Of a stretch of 64,000 bases of DNA, positions 38,648 through 48,802 are shown one piece after another. Positions within the stretch are counted from its first letter, which is position 1; every line of letters starts with the position of its first letter. The notes beneath the pieces are model-generated. The model saw nothing but the letters and a program-made list of their open reading frames with translations. It was not told where the DNA came from and did not search any database. This stretch comes from Pedobacter sp. WC2423. GTDB taxonomy: Bacteria; Bacteroidota; Bacteroidia; Sphingobacteriales; Sphingobacteriaceae. The translations under genes and the position numbers were made by a program. The stretch spans positions 3,224,001 through 3,288,000 of the forward strand of contig NZ_CP162005.1 in NCBI RefSeq assembly GCF_040822065.1, written 5' to 3'.

Positions 38648-39610
38648 ATGGGACTATTCGATTTTTTCAAGAAAAAGGAAACTGCTCCTGAAGCTCAGGA
38701 AGTATTAAACAAAGGTTTAGAGAAAACTAAAAACGGATTCCTTAACAAAATCACGAAAGCTGTTGCCGGAAAGTCAACAGTTGATGATGATGTATTGGAT
38801 AATCTGGAGGAAGTGCTGGTTACTTCGGATGTCGGTGTAACTACTACACTGAAAATCATTGAAAGAATTCAGGACAGAGTGGCAAAAGACAAATATTTGT
38901 CCACTTCAGAATTGAATCTGATCCTCCGTGATGAAATCCAGCTTTTACTGGCTGAAAATAACAGCAATGATTTCCGTAATTTTGAGTACGGTGACCATAA
39001 ACCTTATGTAATCATGGTAGTTGGTGTGAATGGTGTAGGTAAAACAACCACCATTGGCAAGCTTGCACATAAACTTAAAGCCGAAGGGTTGAAAGTAGTA
39101 TTGGGCGCAGCAGATACTTTCAGGGCAGCAGCTGTTGAACAGATTAAATTATGGGGTGAACGCATTGATGTAAGAGTAGTTGCCCAGGCAATGGGTTCTG
39201 ATCCTGCTTCTGTTGCATTTGACACTATACAATCTGCCGTTGCTAACGGAGAAGACGTAGTTATCATTGACACAGCCGGAAGATTGCATAATAAAATCGG
39301 GCTGATGAACGAGCTTGGCAAAATCAAAAAAGTGATGGAGAAGGTAATTCCTGATGCACCACATGAGATTTTACTGGTACTCGATGGATCAACCGGACAA
39401 AATGCATTTGAGCAATGTAAACAATTTACAGAGGCTACAGATGTAAATGCACTGGCAATTACTAAACTGGACGGCACTGCCAAAGGTGGTGTAGTGATTG
39501 GTATTTCTGATCAGTTTAAAATCCCGGTTAAATACATCGGGGTTGGTGAAGGGGTGAATGACCTTCAATTATTTGATAAAAAAGCTTTTGTTGACGGCCT
39601 GTTTAAATAA
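38648..39610 (+). CDS. ftsY: signal recognition particle receptor FtsY
   Basis: SRP-receptor GTPase that brings ribosome-SRP complexes to the translocon. 320 residues: a short N-terminal region, then the NG domain with VGVNGVGKTTTIGKLAHKLK (G1), ADTFRAAAVEQ, VIIDTAGRLHNK (G3), and ALAITKLDGTAKGGVVIGI (G4). No long acidic A domain as in E. coli, normal for Bacteroidota. Followed 36 bases later by rimO. Confidence 0.97.
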   Translation: MGLFDFFKKKETAPEAQEVLNKGLEKTKNGFLNKITKAVAGKSTVDDDVLDNLEEVLVTSDVGVTTTLKIIERIQDRVAKDKYLSTSELNLILRDEIQLLLAENNSNDFRNFEYGDHKPYVIMVVGVNGVGKTTTIGKLAHKLKAEGLKVVLGAADTFRAAAVEQIKLWGERIDVRVVAQAMGSDPASVAFDTIQSAVANGEDVVIIDTAGRLHNKIGLMNELGKIKKVMEKVIPDAPHEILLVLDGSTGQNAFEQCKQFTEATDVNALAITKLDGTAKGGVVIGISDQFKIPVKYIGVGEGVNDLQLFDKKAFVDGLFK

Positions 39611-39646
39611 GCCTTCTTTTTAAAAGCAAATATATATATACACAAG

Positions 39647-40981
39647 ATGAATACGAAAACGACTTCTAAAATTATCCCTGTTAAAAAACCAAAAATCAAC
39701 GTAATTACACTGGGTTGTTCCAAAAATATTTACGATTCTGAGGTTTTGATGGGACAATTAAGAGGGAATAGCTTAAATGTGGTTCATGAAGCTAATGAAA
39801 TCAATAAGGATGATATCATTGTGATTAATACCTGTGGTTTCATTGACAATGCAAAACAGGAGTCTATTGATACTATTCTTCAATACAGTCAGTTAAAAGA
39901 AGAAGGCAAAATCAGTAAAGTAATTGTAACGGGATGTCTTTCGGAACGTTATAAGCCTGAACTGGAATCAGAAATAAAAAACGTTGATGCTTTTTTCGGT
40001 ACTAACGATTTACAAAACATATTACATTCATTAGGTGCAAATTATAAGCATGAATTGATTGGAGAACGTTTATTGACCACTCCTTCACATTTTGCCTATT
40101 TCAAAATTGCAGAAGGCTGTAACCGCCCCTGTTCTTTCTGCGCGATTCCTCTGATGCGTGGCAAACATGTATCGACAGAAATGGAAGCTTTAGTTAAAGA
40201 AGCAAAAATATTAGCTGCCAACGGAACTAAAGAGCTGATCCTGATTGCTCAGGATTTAACGTATTACGGTTTGGACATTTACGGTAAACGTAATCTGGAT
40301 GAATTGTTAAGACGTCTTTCTGATATCAATGGTATCGAATGGATCAGGTTACAATATGCTTACCCTTCAGGATTCCCAATGGAAATTCTGGATGCAATGA
40401 ACGAAAGAGAAAACATCTGTAAATATCTGGATATGCCTTTACAGCACATTACAGATAATATGCTAAAGTCAATGCGTCGTGGAATCACGAAACAAAAGAC
40501 GATCGATATCGTTAACCAGATCAGAGATAAAGTTCCTGGAATTGCCATGCGTACTACACTGATTTGCGGTTACCCTGGCGAAACGGAGCAGGACTTTGAA
40601 GAAATGTTACGCTGGGTAGAAGATACCCGTTTCGACAGATTGGGTTGCTTCACTTATTCTCATGAAGAAAAAACACATGCACATAATTTAGTGGATGATG
40701 TACCAGATGAAGTAAAACAAGAGCGTGTTGATGCGATCATGGAATTACAACAAGGAATTTCTTATGAAATCAACCAGGATAAAGTAGGTCAGACTTACAA
40801 AGTCCTGGTAGACCGTAAAGAGGGTGATTTCTTTATCGGACGTACTGAATTTGACTCTCCTGAGGTTGATAATGAGGTTTTAATCGACGCCAGCACAGGT
40901 TATGCTGCAAATGGCAGTTTCGTAAACGTAGCAATTGATCGTGCTGAAGATTTTGATCTATATGGACAGATTGTAAAATAA
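39647..40981 (+). CDS. rimO: ribosomal protein uS12 methylthiotransferase RimO
   Basis: Radical-SAM enzyme adding a methylthio group to an aspartate of ribosomal protein S12. 444 residues. N-terminal UPF0004 domain with its three cysteines (VITLGCSKNIYDSEV, VINTCGFIDNA, VTGCLSERY), radical-SAM CxxxCxxC in EGCNRPCSFCAIPL, and a C-terminal TRAM domain ending in DRAEDFDLYGQIVK. The LGCSKN start distinguishes RimO from MiaB. Between ftsY and bshC on the same strand. Confidence 0.96.
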   Translation: MNTKTTSKIIPVKKPKINVITLGCSKNIYDSEVLMGQLRGNSLNVVHEANEINKDDIIVINTCGFIDNAKQESIDTILQYSQLKEEGKISKVIVTGCLSERYKPELESEIKNVDAFFGTNDLQNILHSLGANYKHELIGERLLTTPSHFAYFKIAEGCNRPCSFCAIPLMRGKHVSTEMEALVKEAKILAANGTKELILIAQDLTYYGLDIYGKRNLDELLRRLSDINGIEWIRLQYAYPSGFPMEILDAMNERENICKYLDMPLQHITDNMLKSMRRGITKQKTIDIVNQIRDKVPGIAMRTTLICGYPGETEQDFEEMLRWVEDTRFDRLGCFTYSHEEKTHAHNLVDDVPDEVKQERVDAIMELQQGISYEINQDKVGQTYKVLVDRKEGDFFIGRTEFDSPEVDNEVLIDASTGYAANGSFVNVAIDRAEDFDLYGQIVK

Positions 40982-41027
40982 TATTGCGTTTTGCTGAATT
41001 ATGGTTTATTAACTTAATTTCGTAGCA

Positions 41028-42614
41028 ATGCAGGCCAAGTACATCTCTTATCAGCAAACACACGCTTTTTCATCCATTGTATTGGATTACATAGATGGAA
41101 AAGATAATCTGGAGTCTTTTTATAAGTACTCCCCTACTTTAGAGGGTTTTAAAAAAGCAATCGGAGACCGGAAATATTCTGGTGACCGCAGCTTATTAGT
41201 AAACAGCCTGCACAAGCAGTATCAGCATTTACAGCCTTCTGCTCTAGTTCTTGAAAATATCAGCTTATTAGCTGATGACCGTACGTTTACCATAACGACA
41301 GGTCATCAGCTGAATATTTTTACAGGCCCCCTCTATTTCATCTATAAGATTGTGACTGCGATTAAACTGGCAGCAGATCTCAAACAACGTTTTCCTGACT
41401 ATAACTTTGTACCTGTCTACTGGATGGCTACAGAGGATCATGATTTTGAAGAAATCAATCATGTGAAAGTAGAGGATAAAATGCTGACCTGGAAAAAAAA
41501 TGCTGCTGGTGCTACCGGCAGATTAAGTACTTCAGATATTACGGAAGCACTTGTTGGTTATAAAGGATATTTAGGTATCAGTGAAAATGGTACTGAATTC
41601 TCAAAAATCGTTGAAAAAGCCTATACTTCCAATAAAACACTTGCTGATGCCACACGTGAACTGGTAGACACTTTATTTGGTAAAAAAGGTCTGGTTTGTG
41701 TGGATGCTGATGATGCAGCATTGAAAGCACAATTTTCATCAATTGTGTACCAGGATATTGTAGAACAGAACAGTTTCGCACAAATTAATAAGAGTAGCGA
41801 AGCGCTGGAAGCAAAAGGTTATAAACCCCAGGTCAATCCGCGGGAGATCAATTTCTTCTATATGGATAATCAGCTCCGTGAACGTATTGTAGAAGAAAAC
41901 GGCGAATATAAAGTCCTGAATACAGCAATCAGTTTTACCAAAGAGAATTTACAGCAAGAAATCGCTAATCACCCAGAGCGTTTTAGTCCCAATGTGGTAA
42001 TGCGCCCTGTTTACCAGGAACTGATCCTTCCGAACCTTGCTTATATTGGTGGTGGAGCTGAAGTAACCTACTGGTTACAGCTTAAGTCTAATTTTGACTT
42101 TTACAAAGTCCCTTATCCTATTCTGATCCTAAGAAATTCTGCTTTAGTTATAGACGATAGAAGTGCCCGTAAAATGCAAATCCTGGATATCAGCCCGATC
42201 ACCTTATTTAACAGTGACGAGCAATTGAAAAACCAGTGGATCAAAGCACATGTAGGAGATTCTCTTTGTCTGGATGATGAACAACGTGCCATAAGGGCTG
42301 TTTTCGATCAGATCAAATTAAACTCCTATAAAATCGACAAGACACTTTCAATGTCTGCAGAGGCAGCTAAAACAAAAGCATTGAAACTGGTCACTAACCT
42401 GGAGAAAAAACTTTTAAGAGCTGAAAAGCGCAAGCATACAACCTCTTTGCATCAAATAGATACTTTAAAAAATAAATTGTTTCCATCAGGTGTATTGCAG
42501 GAACGTGTGCTGAATATTGCACCAATGTACGTGCTTTATGGTGAAGATTTCATTGAGAACCTATTGTCTGCATTCAAACCGCTTGATTATAAATTTACGG
42601 TTCTATACGCTTAA
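41028..42614 (+). CDS. bshC: bacillithiol biosynthesis cysteine-adding enzyme BshC
   Basis: Adds cysteine to glucosaminyl-malate in the last step of bacillithiol synthesis, a low-molecular-weight thiol used by many Bacteroidota. 528 residues. Motifs: TITTGHQLNIFTGPLYFIYK, YNFVPVYWMATEDHDFEEIN (the HxD-type active-site region), LPNLAYIGGGAEVTYWLQLK, a coiled coil near 440-480, and the ending NIAPMYVLYGEDFIENLLSA. Spacing to the next gene is 9 bases. Confidence 0.95.
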   Translation: MQAKYISYQQTHAFSSIVLDYIDGKDNLESFYKYSPTLEGFKKAIGDRKYSGDRSLLVNSLHKQYQHLQPSALVLENISLLADDRTFTITTGHQLNIFTGPLYFIYKIVTAIKLAADLKQRFPDYNFVPVYWMATEDHDFEEINHVKVEDKMLTWKKNAAGATGRLSTSDITEALVGYKGYLGISENGTEFSKIVEKAYTSNKTLADATRELVDTLFGKKGLVCVDADDAALKAQFSSIVYQDIVEQNSFAQINKSSEALEAKGYKPQVNPREINFFYMDNQLRERIVEENGEYKVLNTAISFTKENLQQEIANHPERFSPNVVMRPVYQELILPNLAYIGGGAEVTYWLQLKSNFDFYKVPYPILILRNSALVIDDRSARKMQILDISPITLFNSDEQLKNQWIKAHVGDSLCLDDEQRAIRAVFDQIKLNSYKIDKTLSMSAEAAKTKALKLVTNLEKKLLRAEKRKHTTSLHQIDTLKNKLFPSGVLQERVLNIAPMYVLYGEDFIENLLSAFKPLDYKFTVLYA

Positions 42615-42623
42615 TTCATTCAA

Positions 42624-43706
42624 ATGACCTTTCATACTTTTACAGAGACACGTTTAAGGAATTTCACCAAAAGCGTCTTTTTGAAAATGGGCTGCGCTGC
42701 TACAGATGCAGATCTTGCCACAGATGTATTGTTACGTTCTGACCTCAGAGGAATAGATTCTCATGGTGTAGCCCGGTTAAGCGGCTATATCCGCTTATGG
42801 GAGAAAGAAAGAATTAATGCGACACCAAATATCAGGGTTGTGCATGAAACCCCAACCACAGCGACCGTAGATGGCGATGCCGGCCTTGGCCTGGTAGTCG
42901 CTCCTTTTGCAATGAAAGTCGCTATGGAAAAAGCTGCAATCTATGGTAGTGGATGGGTTGCAGTAAAAAACTCCAACCATTTCGGTATTGCCGGTTATCA
43001 TGCTTTGCTGGCCGTAGAAAAAGATATGATCGGTATGAGTATGACCAATGCAAGTCCGCTGGTTGCTCCTACTTATGCAAATGAGAGGTTATTAGGGACT
43101 AATCCTATATGTTATGCTTTTCCAGCCGGGAAATATCCTCCTGTAGTAGTTGATATGGCTACCGCAGCAGCAGCCAATGGAAAACTGGAAATTGCACAGC
43201 GTGCAAATCAACCAATTCCGGATGGCTGGGCACAGGATAAAGATGGCCATGGGACTACTGATCCGAATGCACTGAAAAATGGTGGTTCTTTATTACCATT
43301 AGGGAGTGATAAGGATCATGGCAGTCATAAAGGTTATGGACTAAGTGCAACAGTTGATATTTTGACTGCTGTACTTTCGGGTGCCAATTATGGCCCATGG
43401 GTTCCTCCTTTCGTAGCTTTCCTGGAACCGTCAGCAAATCCTGTAGGAGAAGGCTTAGGTCATTTCTTAGGTGCAATACGCATCGATGGATTTCGCCCTG
43501 CACAAGACTTCAAGGATCACCTTGATAACTGGATAGAACGCTTTCAAAGTGCTGAAACTATTGATCCTGCCAAACGGGTAATTATTCCGGGAGAACCCGA
43601 ATATGCATTTGAACAGGAACGTAAATTATCAGGGATTCCTTTGGTAGAAGCAGTTGTAAATGATCTTAACGAACTCGCCGATAAGCTACAAATCAGCCGG
43701 TTATAA
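42624..43706 (+). CDS. Ldh2-type malate/lactate/ureidoglycolate dehydrogenase
   Basis: NAD(P)-dependent oxidoreductase of the Ldh2/MDH2 family, 360 residues. Conserved blocks: VLLRSDLRGIDSHGVARLSG, AFAMKVA-like helix, VKNSNHFGIAGYHALLA (catalytic His), MTNASPLVAPTYANERLLGT, and DHGSHKGYGLSATVDILTAV. Substrate among 2-hydroxyacids cannot be decided from sequence. It follows bshC by 9 bases; since bacillithiol is made from L-malate, a malate-linked role is possible but unproven. Confidence 0.9.
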   Translation: MTFHTFTETRLRNFTKSVFLKMGCAATDADLATDVLLRSDLRGIDSHGVARLSGYIRLWEKERINATPNIRVVHETPTTATVDGDAGLGLVVAPFAMKVAMEKAAIYGSGWVAVKNSNHFGIAGYHALLAVEKDMIGMSMTNASPLVAPTYANERLLGTNPICYAFPAGKYPPVVVDMATAAAANGKLEIAQRANQPIPDGWAQDKDGHGTTDPNALKNGGSLLPLGSDKDHGSHKGYGLSATVDILTAVLSGANYGPWVPPFVAFLEPSANPVGEGLGHFLGAIRIDGFRPAQDFKDHLDNWIERFQSAETIDPAKRVIIPGEPEYAFEQERKLSGIPLVEAVVNDLNELADKLQISRL

Positions 43707-43746
43707 AAAAGGGTTGCTATGTATCTCTGACATAGCAACCCTTTTT
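43706..43746. terminator. bidirectional terminator between convergent genes
   Basis: A perfect 17-bp stem (43706-43722 and 43730-43746) around a 7-base loop, with A-run and T-run at the ends, between the dehydrogenase gene and the convergent lepB. Confidence 0.92.
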
Positions 43747-43767
43747 ATTTGTCTTTAAAATTCCGGC

Positions 43768-44961
43768 TTAATGAATACCGTTAAACAAACGGCCCCATCT
43801 GATTTTACTAAAGAAAGAACCATTAGTATCGTAACTCATCCAGATGAATAAAGCTTTTCCTACAATATGATCTTCTGGTACAAATCCCCAGTATCTTGAA
43901 TCCAGTGAATTATGTCTGTTATCACCCATCATCCAGTAATAATTCATTTTAAAAGTATAACTATCAGCTTTTACCCCATTAATTAACCATCCACCAGCAA
44001 CTTTCTCTAACTTATTTCCTTCGTAAGTAGTAATAGCACGCTGATATAAAGGCATAGATACGCTATCCAGTTTTACAGTCCATCCCTTTTTAGGAACCTG
44101 AACAGGCCCCCAGTTATCCGCATTCCATTTTCTGTTTGGATCTTGTGGAAATACATTCGCTTCAACGGCTCCAGGTGCAGCAGTACGGGTATTGACAGCA
44201 GCAACGAAATCCAGTTTCTTCACTTTGTCCATCATTAAGGGTGTACCGACAAAATTATAAGTATCCTGAGATAAAGCACTGATGTCTCTGTCAATTACAA
44301 AACCCATTTCTTCAAATACCTGGAAATTGACATCACTGGTTTTAAATTTAACCATATAATCAATTTGTCCTGTATTTTTCATCGGTTCAGCCTTTCCATT
44401 GATCGTCACCAATCCGTTAGACATACTTAATATATCACCGCTGATACCAATACAACGTTTGATATAATTCTCTCTTTTATCTACCGGCCTGCTCACAATT
44501 GTATACTGACTTTGAATAGCCTGTCTGCCAACTGCACGTACCATATCATAATAATCTCTATCCTGGGCTTCTAAAGCTACGGTATCGCCATCAGGGAAGT
44601 TAAAAACGACAACATCGTTTCTTTTGATATCCTGCATTCCGGGTAACCTGCGGTATTTCCATTGTATACCGTCATAATAAGCTTTTGTACCCGTTATAGG
44701 CATTGTATGGTGTGCAAAAGGGAAAGCAACCGGAGTCATAGGTATTCTTGCTCCGTAATTCACTTTACTCACAAATAGAAAATCGCCGATTAACAGCGAC
44801 TTCTCCATGGACCCCGTAGGAATAGTATAAGCTTCAATAAAAAATACGCGGATTACAGTTGCGGCAATTACAGCGAAAACAACGGCATCAAACCATTCTC
44901 TGCTTTTGGTTTTTTTCTTTTTCGGCTCAGTATTATTCTTTTGCCAGAACTTCCAATTCAT
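43768..44961 (-). CDS. lepB: signal peptidase I
   Basis: Membrane-bound serine/lysine protease that removes signal peptides. 397 residues, long as usual in Bacteroidota. One N-terminal membrane helix (about 27-46), the Ser box FIEAYTIPTGSMEKSLLIGD, the Lys box KRENYIKRCIGISGD, and box E in YYWMMGDNRHNSLDSRYWGF. A segment of about 130 residues between the Lys box and box E is the family's usual insertion. It ends the parA-parB-DUF5683-dapB-lepB run. Confidence 0.96.
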   Translation of the reverse strand: MNWKFWQKNNTEPKKKKTKSREWFDAVVFAVIAATVIRVFFIEAYTIPTGSMEKSLLIGDFLFVSKVNYGARIPMTPVAFPFAHHTMPITGTKAYYDGIQWKYRRLPGMQDIKRNDVVVFNFPDGDTVALEAQDRDYYDMVRAVGRQAIQSQYTIVSRPVDKRENYIKRCIGISGDILSMSNGLVTINGKAEPMKNTGQIDYMVKFKTSDVNFQVFEEMGFVIDRDISALSQDTYNFVGTPLMMDKVKKLDFVAAVNTRTAAPGAVEANVFPQDPNRKWNADNWGPVQVPKKGWTVKLDSVSMPLYQRAITTYEGNKLEKVAGGWLINGVKADSYTFKMNYYWMMGDNRHNSLDSRYWGFVPEDHIVGKALFIWMSYDTNGSFFSKIRWGRLFNGIH

Positions 44962-44969
44962 ATGTTTTG

Positions 44970-45710
44970 TTATTTTAAATTAAATATATCAGATATATTA
45001 TAGAATCCCTGTTTATTTTGCAGCCATTCAGCCGCAACTACTGCACCTAATGCAAATCCAGCACGGCTATGCGCCGTATGTTTCAATTCTATTTCATCTA
45101 CCTCTGAACTATAAATCACTGTATGTGTACCTGGTATATTTTCAATTCTTTGCGAAGCAATTAATACTTGTTCCTGCTTAAGGACTTCAATAGCCGGATT
45201 ACCATCCAGTTCATTTACCCATTCAGATTTACGGTCCATATTTTCTATAATACCCTCCGCCAGCGTCATGGCAGTACCACTCGGTGAATCCAGTTTCTGC
45301 GTATGGTGAATTTCTTCTACCTGCACCTCATATACCGGGTAATTGTTCATCACTTTGGCAAGCACTTCATTAATATGAAAAAACAGGTTCACACCAATAC
45401 TGAAATTAGACCCATATAACAAGGTATTGTTACGGCGCAGACATTCATCCTTTATTTCCTGTAATTGCCCATACCAGCCAGTTGTACCTACAACGATAGG
45501 TACGTTTGCATCAAAACAAGTATATATATTGTTAATAGCCGCATCAGGTGTACTGAAATCGATAGCTACATCTGCTTTTCTTAAGTTAGAAACAGTCAGG
45601 TCGGCCAGCTGATCTGTGCCAATTTTCAGGACAACTTCATGTCCTCTTTCTATAGCAAAACGTTCAATGATCTGACCCATTTTACCGTAACCGATTAAAG
45701 CTATATTCAT
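44970..45710 (-). CDS. dapB: 4-hydroxy-tetrahydrodipicolinate reductase
   Basis: NAD(P)H-dependent reductase of the lysine/diaminopimelate pathway. 246 residues. N-terminal NIALIGYGKMGQIIERFA (Rossmann), VAIDFSTPDAAINNI, PIVVGTTGWYGQL, and the catalytic block EEIHHTQKLDSPSGTAMTLA with His and Lys. Eight bases before lepB on the same strand. Confidence 0.96.
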   Translation of the reverse strand: MNIALIGYGKMGQIIERFAIERGHEVVLKIGTDQLADLTVSNLRKADVAIDFSTPDAAINNIYTCFDANVPIVVGTTGWYGQLQEIKDECLRRNNTLLYGSNFSIGVNLFFHINEVLAKVMNNYPVYEVQVEEIHHTQKLDSPSGTAMTLAEGIIENMDRKSEWVNELDGNPAIEVLKQEQVLIASQRIENIPGTHTVIYSSEVDEIELKHTAHSRAGFALGAVVAAEWLQNKQGFYNISDIFNLK

Positions 45711-45752
45711 TTATTTATATTTAGAAAAGATTGTTGGTAAATCATATTGAAA

Positions 45753-46376
45753 TTAGAATCTAAAGGCAACTTTCAGACCCGGATTAAAAGCGTTGTATCC
45801 ATACATAGGTGATTGTGTACCAATCATGGCAGGTGAAATTTTGATAGCCAGGTTATCTCCGATATCAAAATAAGAAAGTCTTGCATCAACATAAGCTTCT
45901 ACGATATTCACCACATATAAGCCTACAAAAGAGAAGATAATAACCTCCTTGTTTCTGCGAAATACGTCCTTGGCAGTTAATAATCCCGCACTACTGATAC
46001 CAGCCAGCGGACTTCCCTGTGTAGGCAGATTGCCGTTCGCTGCTCTGTTCTGAAGTTCAGTCAGGTATTCGTGATATTTATTGTTATTCTGGATAAATGA
46101 CATGGCCAGCAAGGTACCACCTGTGTAAATTGCAGCTATTTTTATCCCGCGATAGACGGTTAGTCCATTTCCATACTGTCCCCAGCCAGGAATCAGTGCA
46201 GATCTGATTGCTGCCTTGCGGCCGGCAATACGGCCCAGATTTACATAACCCGTATCCGCTTTAACCGGCGTACGTTTAAGACTATCACCTTTTACACTAA
46301 ATTTTTCCTGTCCGCTAACTGCAAATACAGTGCAGCAAAACAAAACCGATAACAGTAGGTTTTTTGGCATTACCAA
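45753..46376 (-). CDS. DUF5683 membrane protein
   Basis: 207 residues with an N-terminal signal or anchor and the DUF5683 core: RKAAIRSALIPGWGQYGNGL, IKIAAIYTGGTLLAMSFIQN, and a second hydrophobic segment (EVIIFSFVGLYVVNIVEAYV) followed by DARLSYFD. Found between parB and dapB in many Bacteroidota, but of unknown function. Its start overlaps the stop of parB by 7 bases. Confidence 0.9.
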   Translation of the reverse strand: MVMPKNLLLSVLFCCTVFAVSGQEKFSVKGDSLKRTPVKADTGYVNLGRIAGRKAAIRSALIPGWGQYGNGLTVYRGIKIAAIYTGGTLLAMSFIQNNNKYHEYLTELQNRAANGNLPTQGSPLAGISSAGLLTAKDVFRRNKEVIIFSFVGLYVVNIVEAYVDARLSYFDIGDNLAIKISPAMIGTQSPMYGYNAFNPGLKVAFRF

Positions 46377-47287
46377 TCTAATAATTCTAATATTCTGCTC
46401 AGGTCATCATCAGAGACAAATGGAATTTCTATTGCCCCTTTGCCATTTTCACCAACTTTAAGTTTCACTTTAGTCGCAAATCTTGAAGCCAGATCTTTTT
46501 GTAGTTTCTGATATTCGAAAGACACACCCTGTGGCTGCCTTGCACTTTTTGGTTTCAGCTGAAGACTATTAATACTTCTGACTAACTCTTCCACCTTGCG
46601 TACAGAAAGTCCTTTGTCAATAATTTCCTGATGGATAAACAATTGTTTGTCGGTTTCTTCTACACTAATCAGCGCACGTGCATGCCCCATCGAGATTTTC
46701 TGATCACGGATCGAGATCTGTATAGCAGGAGGTAATTTAAGTAAACGCAGGTAATTAGTAACCGTTGACCGGTTTTTACCGACACGTTCTCCCAATTGTT
46801 CCTGTTTAAGATTACATTCCTCCAGCATGCGCTGAAAGCTCAGTGCAACTTCAATCGCATTTAAATTTTCACGCTGAATATTTTCGATCAGGGCCATTTC
46901 CAGCATCTGCTGATCATTAGCCTCACGGACATAGGCAGGAATCTCCGTTAATCCAGCGAGTTTAGACGCTCTTAAACGTCTTTCACCTGAGATTAACTGA
47001 TAATTTCCACCTGCAGCTTTTCTGACAGTAATCGGCTGGATTAATCCCTGTACCCTGATGGAATCAGCCAGTTCATTTAATGCAACCTGATCAAACTCAG
47101 AACGCGGCTGATAAGGATTGGTCGCGATATCACTGATCCTGATCTGACCAATATTACCTGACTGCGTTTTCTGTTCAGTTTCACTGACCGGGTTAATTGC
47201 ATTCTTTTGCGGATGAGCAGAATCTGAATCATCTAAAAGAGCACTTAATCCTCTACCTAAACCTGTTTTTCGCTGAAACGATGTCAT
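46370..47287 (-). CDS. parB: chromosome-partitioning protein ParB
   Basis: CTPase and clamp that loads at parS sites and spreads on DNA for origin segregation. 305 residues. N-terminal RKTGLGRGLSALLDD, ParB/Srx domain with NPYQPRSEFDQVALNELADS and YQLISGERRLRASKLAGLTE, helix-turn-helix with LGERVGKNRSTVTNYLRLLK and ISMGHARALISVE, and a C-terminal dimer domain. Ten bases after parA. I saw no parS-like palindrome nearby by eye. Confidence 0.96.
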   Translation of the reverse strand: MTSFQRKTGLGRGLSALLDDSDSAHPQKNAINPVSETEQKTQSGNIGQIRISDIATNPYQPRSEFDQVALNELADSIRVQGLIQPITVRKAAGGNYQLISGERRLRASKLAGLTEIPAYVREANDQQMLEMALIENIQRENLNAIEVALSFQRMLEECNLKQEQLGERVGKNRSTVTNYLRLLKLPPAIQISIRDQKISMGHARALISVEETDKQLFIHQEIIDKGLSVRKVEELVRSINSLQLKPKSARQPQGVSFEYQKLQKDLASRFATKVKLKVGENGKGAIEIPFVSDDDLSRILELLDW

Positions 47288-47297
47288 TAAGTTATAT

Positions 47298-48101
47298 TTA
47301 AATAGTTGCAGAAGTCAAACCCTGATTTTCTTTGACCAATCCGTTTTTACGGACAATCTCACGGGCAAGGTTCAGATAATTTATTGCTCCCTTACAATTT
47401 GCATCATGCATGATGACCGAAATCCCATAACTTGGTGCCTCACTTAAACGGGTATTTCTTTGTATAATCGTATCAAATACCAGTTCCTGGAAATGTGTTC
47501 TTACTTCTTCTACCACCTGGTTTGATAAACGTAAACGTACATCGTACATGGTTAAAAGAATACCTTCAATTTCCAGTTCAGGATTTAATCTGTTTTGTAC
47601 AATTTTTATAGTGTTCAACAATTTGCCAAGCCCTTCCAATGCAAAATATTCGCATTGAACCGGTATAATAACAGAATCTGCAGCCGTTAAAGCATTGATG
47701 GTAATCAAACCCAGTGAAGGGGAACAATCAATAATGATAAAATCATACTGGTCTTTAATTTTCTCCAGGACGGCTTTCATTTTATATTCCCTGTTGTTCA
47801 GATTGATCATCTCAATTTCTGCCCCAACCAGGTCGATATGTGCTGGTAATAAGTCAAGATTAGGCGTTTCCGTCTTTTGAATAGCTTCTGATGGCTCTAC
47901 ATCATTGATGATGCACTCATAAATACTATTCTTGATGCTTCTGGGATCAAACCCGATTCCTGAAGTTGAATTGGCCTGAGGGTCTGCGTCTACCAATAAA
48001 GTTTTATATTCTAATACGGCCAGGCTGGCGGCTAAATTTATAGATGAAGTTGTTTTACCTACTCCACCTTTCTGATTGGCCAATGCAATAATTTTACTCA
48101 T
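47298..48101 (-). CDS. parA: chromosome-partitioning ATPase ParA
   Basis: Walker-type ATPase of 267 residues with the deviant P-loop ALANQKGGVGKTTSSINLAA, YKTLLVDADPQANSTSGIGF, DFIIIDCSPSLGLITINALT and SVIIPVQCEYFALEG. Works with ParB. First gene of the minus-strand run that continues to lepB. Confidence 0.97.
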   Translation of the reverse strand: MSKIIALANQKGGVGKTTSSINLAASLAVLEYKTLLVDADPQANSTSGIGFDPRSIKNSIYECIINDVEPSEAIQKTETPNLDLLPAHIDLVGAEIEMINLNNREYKMKAVLEKIKDQYDFIIIDCSPSLGLITINALTAADSVIIPVQCEYFALEGLGKLLNTIKIVQNRLNPELEIEGILLTMYDVRLRLSNQVVEEVRTHFQELVFDTIIQRNTRLSEAPSYGISVIMHDANCKGAINYLNLAREIVRKNGLVKENQGLTSATI

Positions 48102-48280
48102 TTATCTTTTTAATAATTACCAATTATTTCCTGAGAATTTGTGAATTAGATCCTTTAGGTATAAAACGCTATTTTTACCTATATTTAGGGGCTTTTTAAC
48201 AATTAGCTAAGATACAAACTAAATGACAATATTTGTGTTAAACAATAGCGTGTTTTAAACATCTTACTAACAATTTTTAC

Positions 48281-48802
48281 ATGATTACGATCATTTCAGG
48301 TACAAACAGACCCGATAGCAATACGCTTAAAGTCGCAAAATATTATAGAGACGCATTAGCTAAAAAAGGTCAGCAAGCTAATATACTGAGCCTGACAGAC
48401 CTTCCCGCTCAATTAATCGTTTCCGATTTATACGGAAAAAGATCTCCGGAATTTATAAAAATACAAGAACAAATTACAGCAACTGAAAAATTTGTATTCA
48501 TCATTCCTGAATATAATGGCAGTTTTCCCGGTGTTTTGAAAACTTTAATAGATGCTTGTGACTTCCCGGACAGCTTTTATGATAAAAAAGCATGCCTGAT
48601 TGGTATCTCCTCCGGCAAATATGGAAATATCAGGGGGATTGATCATTTTGGTGGTGTATGCAGTTATCTGCACCTGAATGTTCTCCCTTTACGTTTACAT
48701 ATCCCGGCTATCAAAACGGAACTGGATGAACAGGGTAATTTCTATAAAGAAGATACTTTAAAATTTACAGGACAGCAGATAGACAAGTTTATTGCTTACT
48801 AA
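48281..48802 (+). CDS. NAD(P)H-dependent FMN reductase family flavoprotein
   Basis: 173-residue flavodoxin-like reductase. FMN-phosphate loop ISGTNRPDSNTLKVAKYYRD, then FVFIIPEYNGSFPGVLKTLI with the isoalloxazine-contacting PEYNGS pattern, then ACLIGISSGKYGNIRG. Electron partner unknown. The stop overlaps the stop of the convergent BtuF-like gene. Confidence 0.88.
   Translation: MITIISGTNRPDSNTLKVAKYYRDALAKKGQQANILSLTDLPAQLIVSDLYGKRSPEFIKIQEQITATEKFVFIIPEYNGSFPGVLKTLIDACDFPDSFYDKKACLIGISSGKYGNIRGIDHFGGVCSYLHLNVLPLRLHIPAIKTELDEQGNFYKEDTLKFTGQQIDKFIAY

Noticed and set aside
46370..48280. parS site near parAB
   Set aside because: I looked for a TGTTnCACGTGAAACA-like palindrome in and around parA and parB and did not see one.
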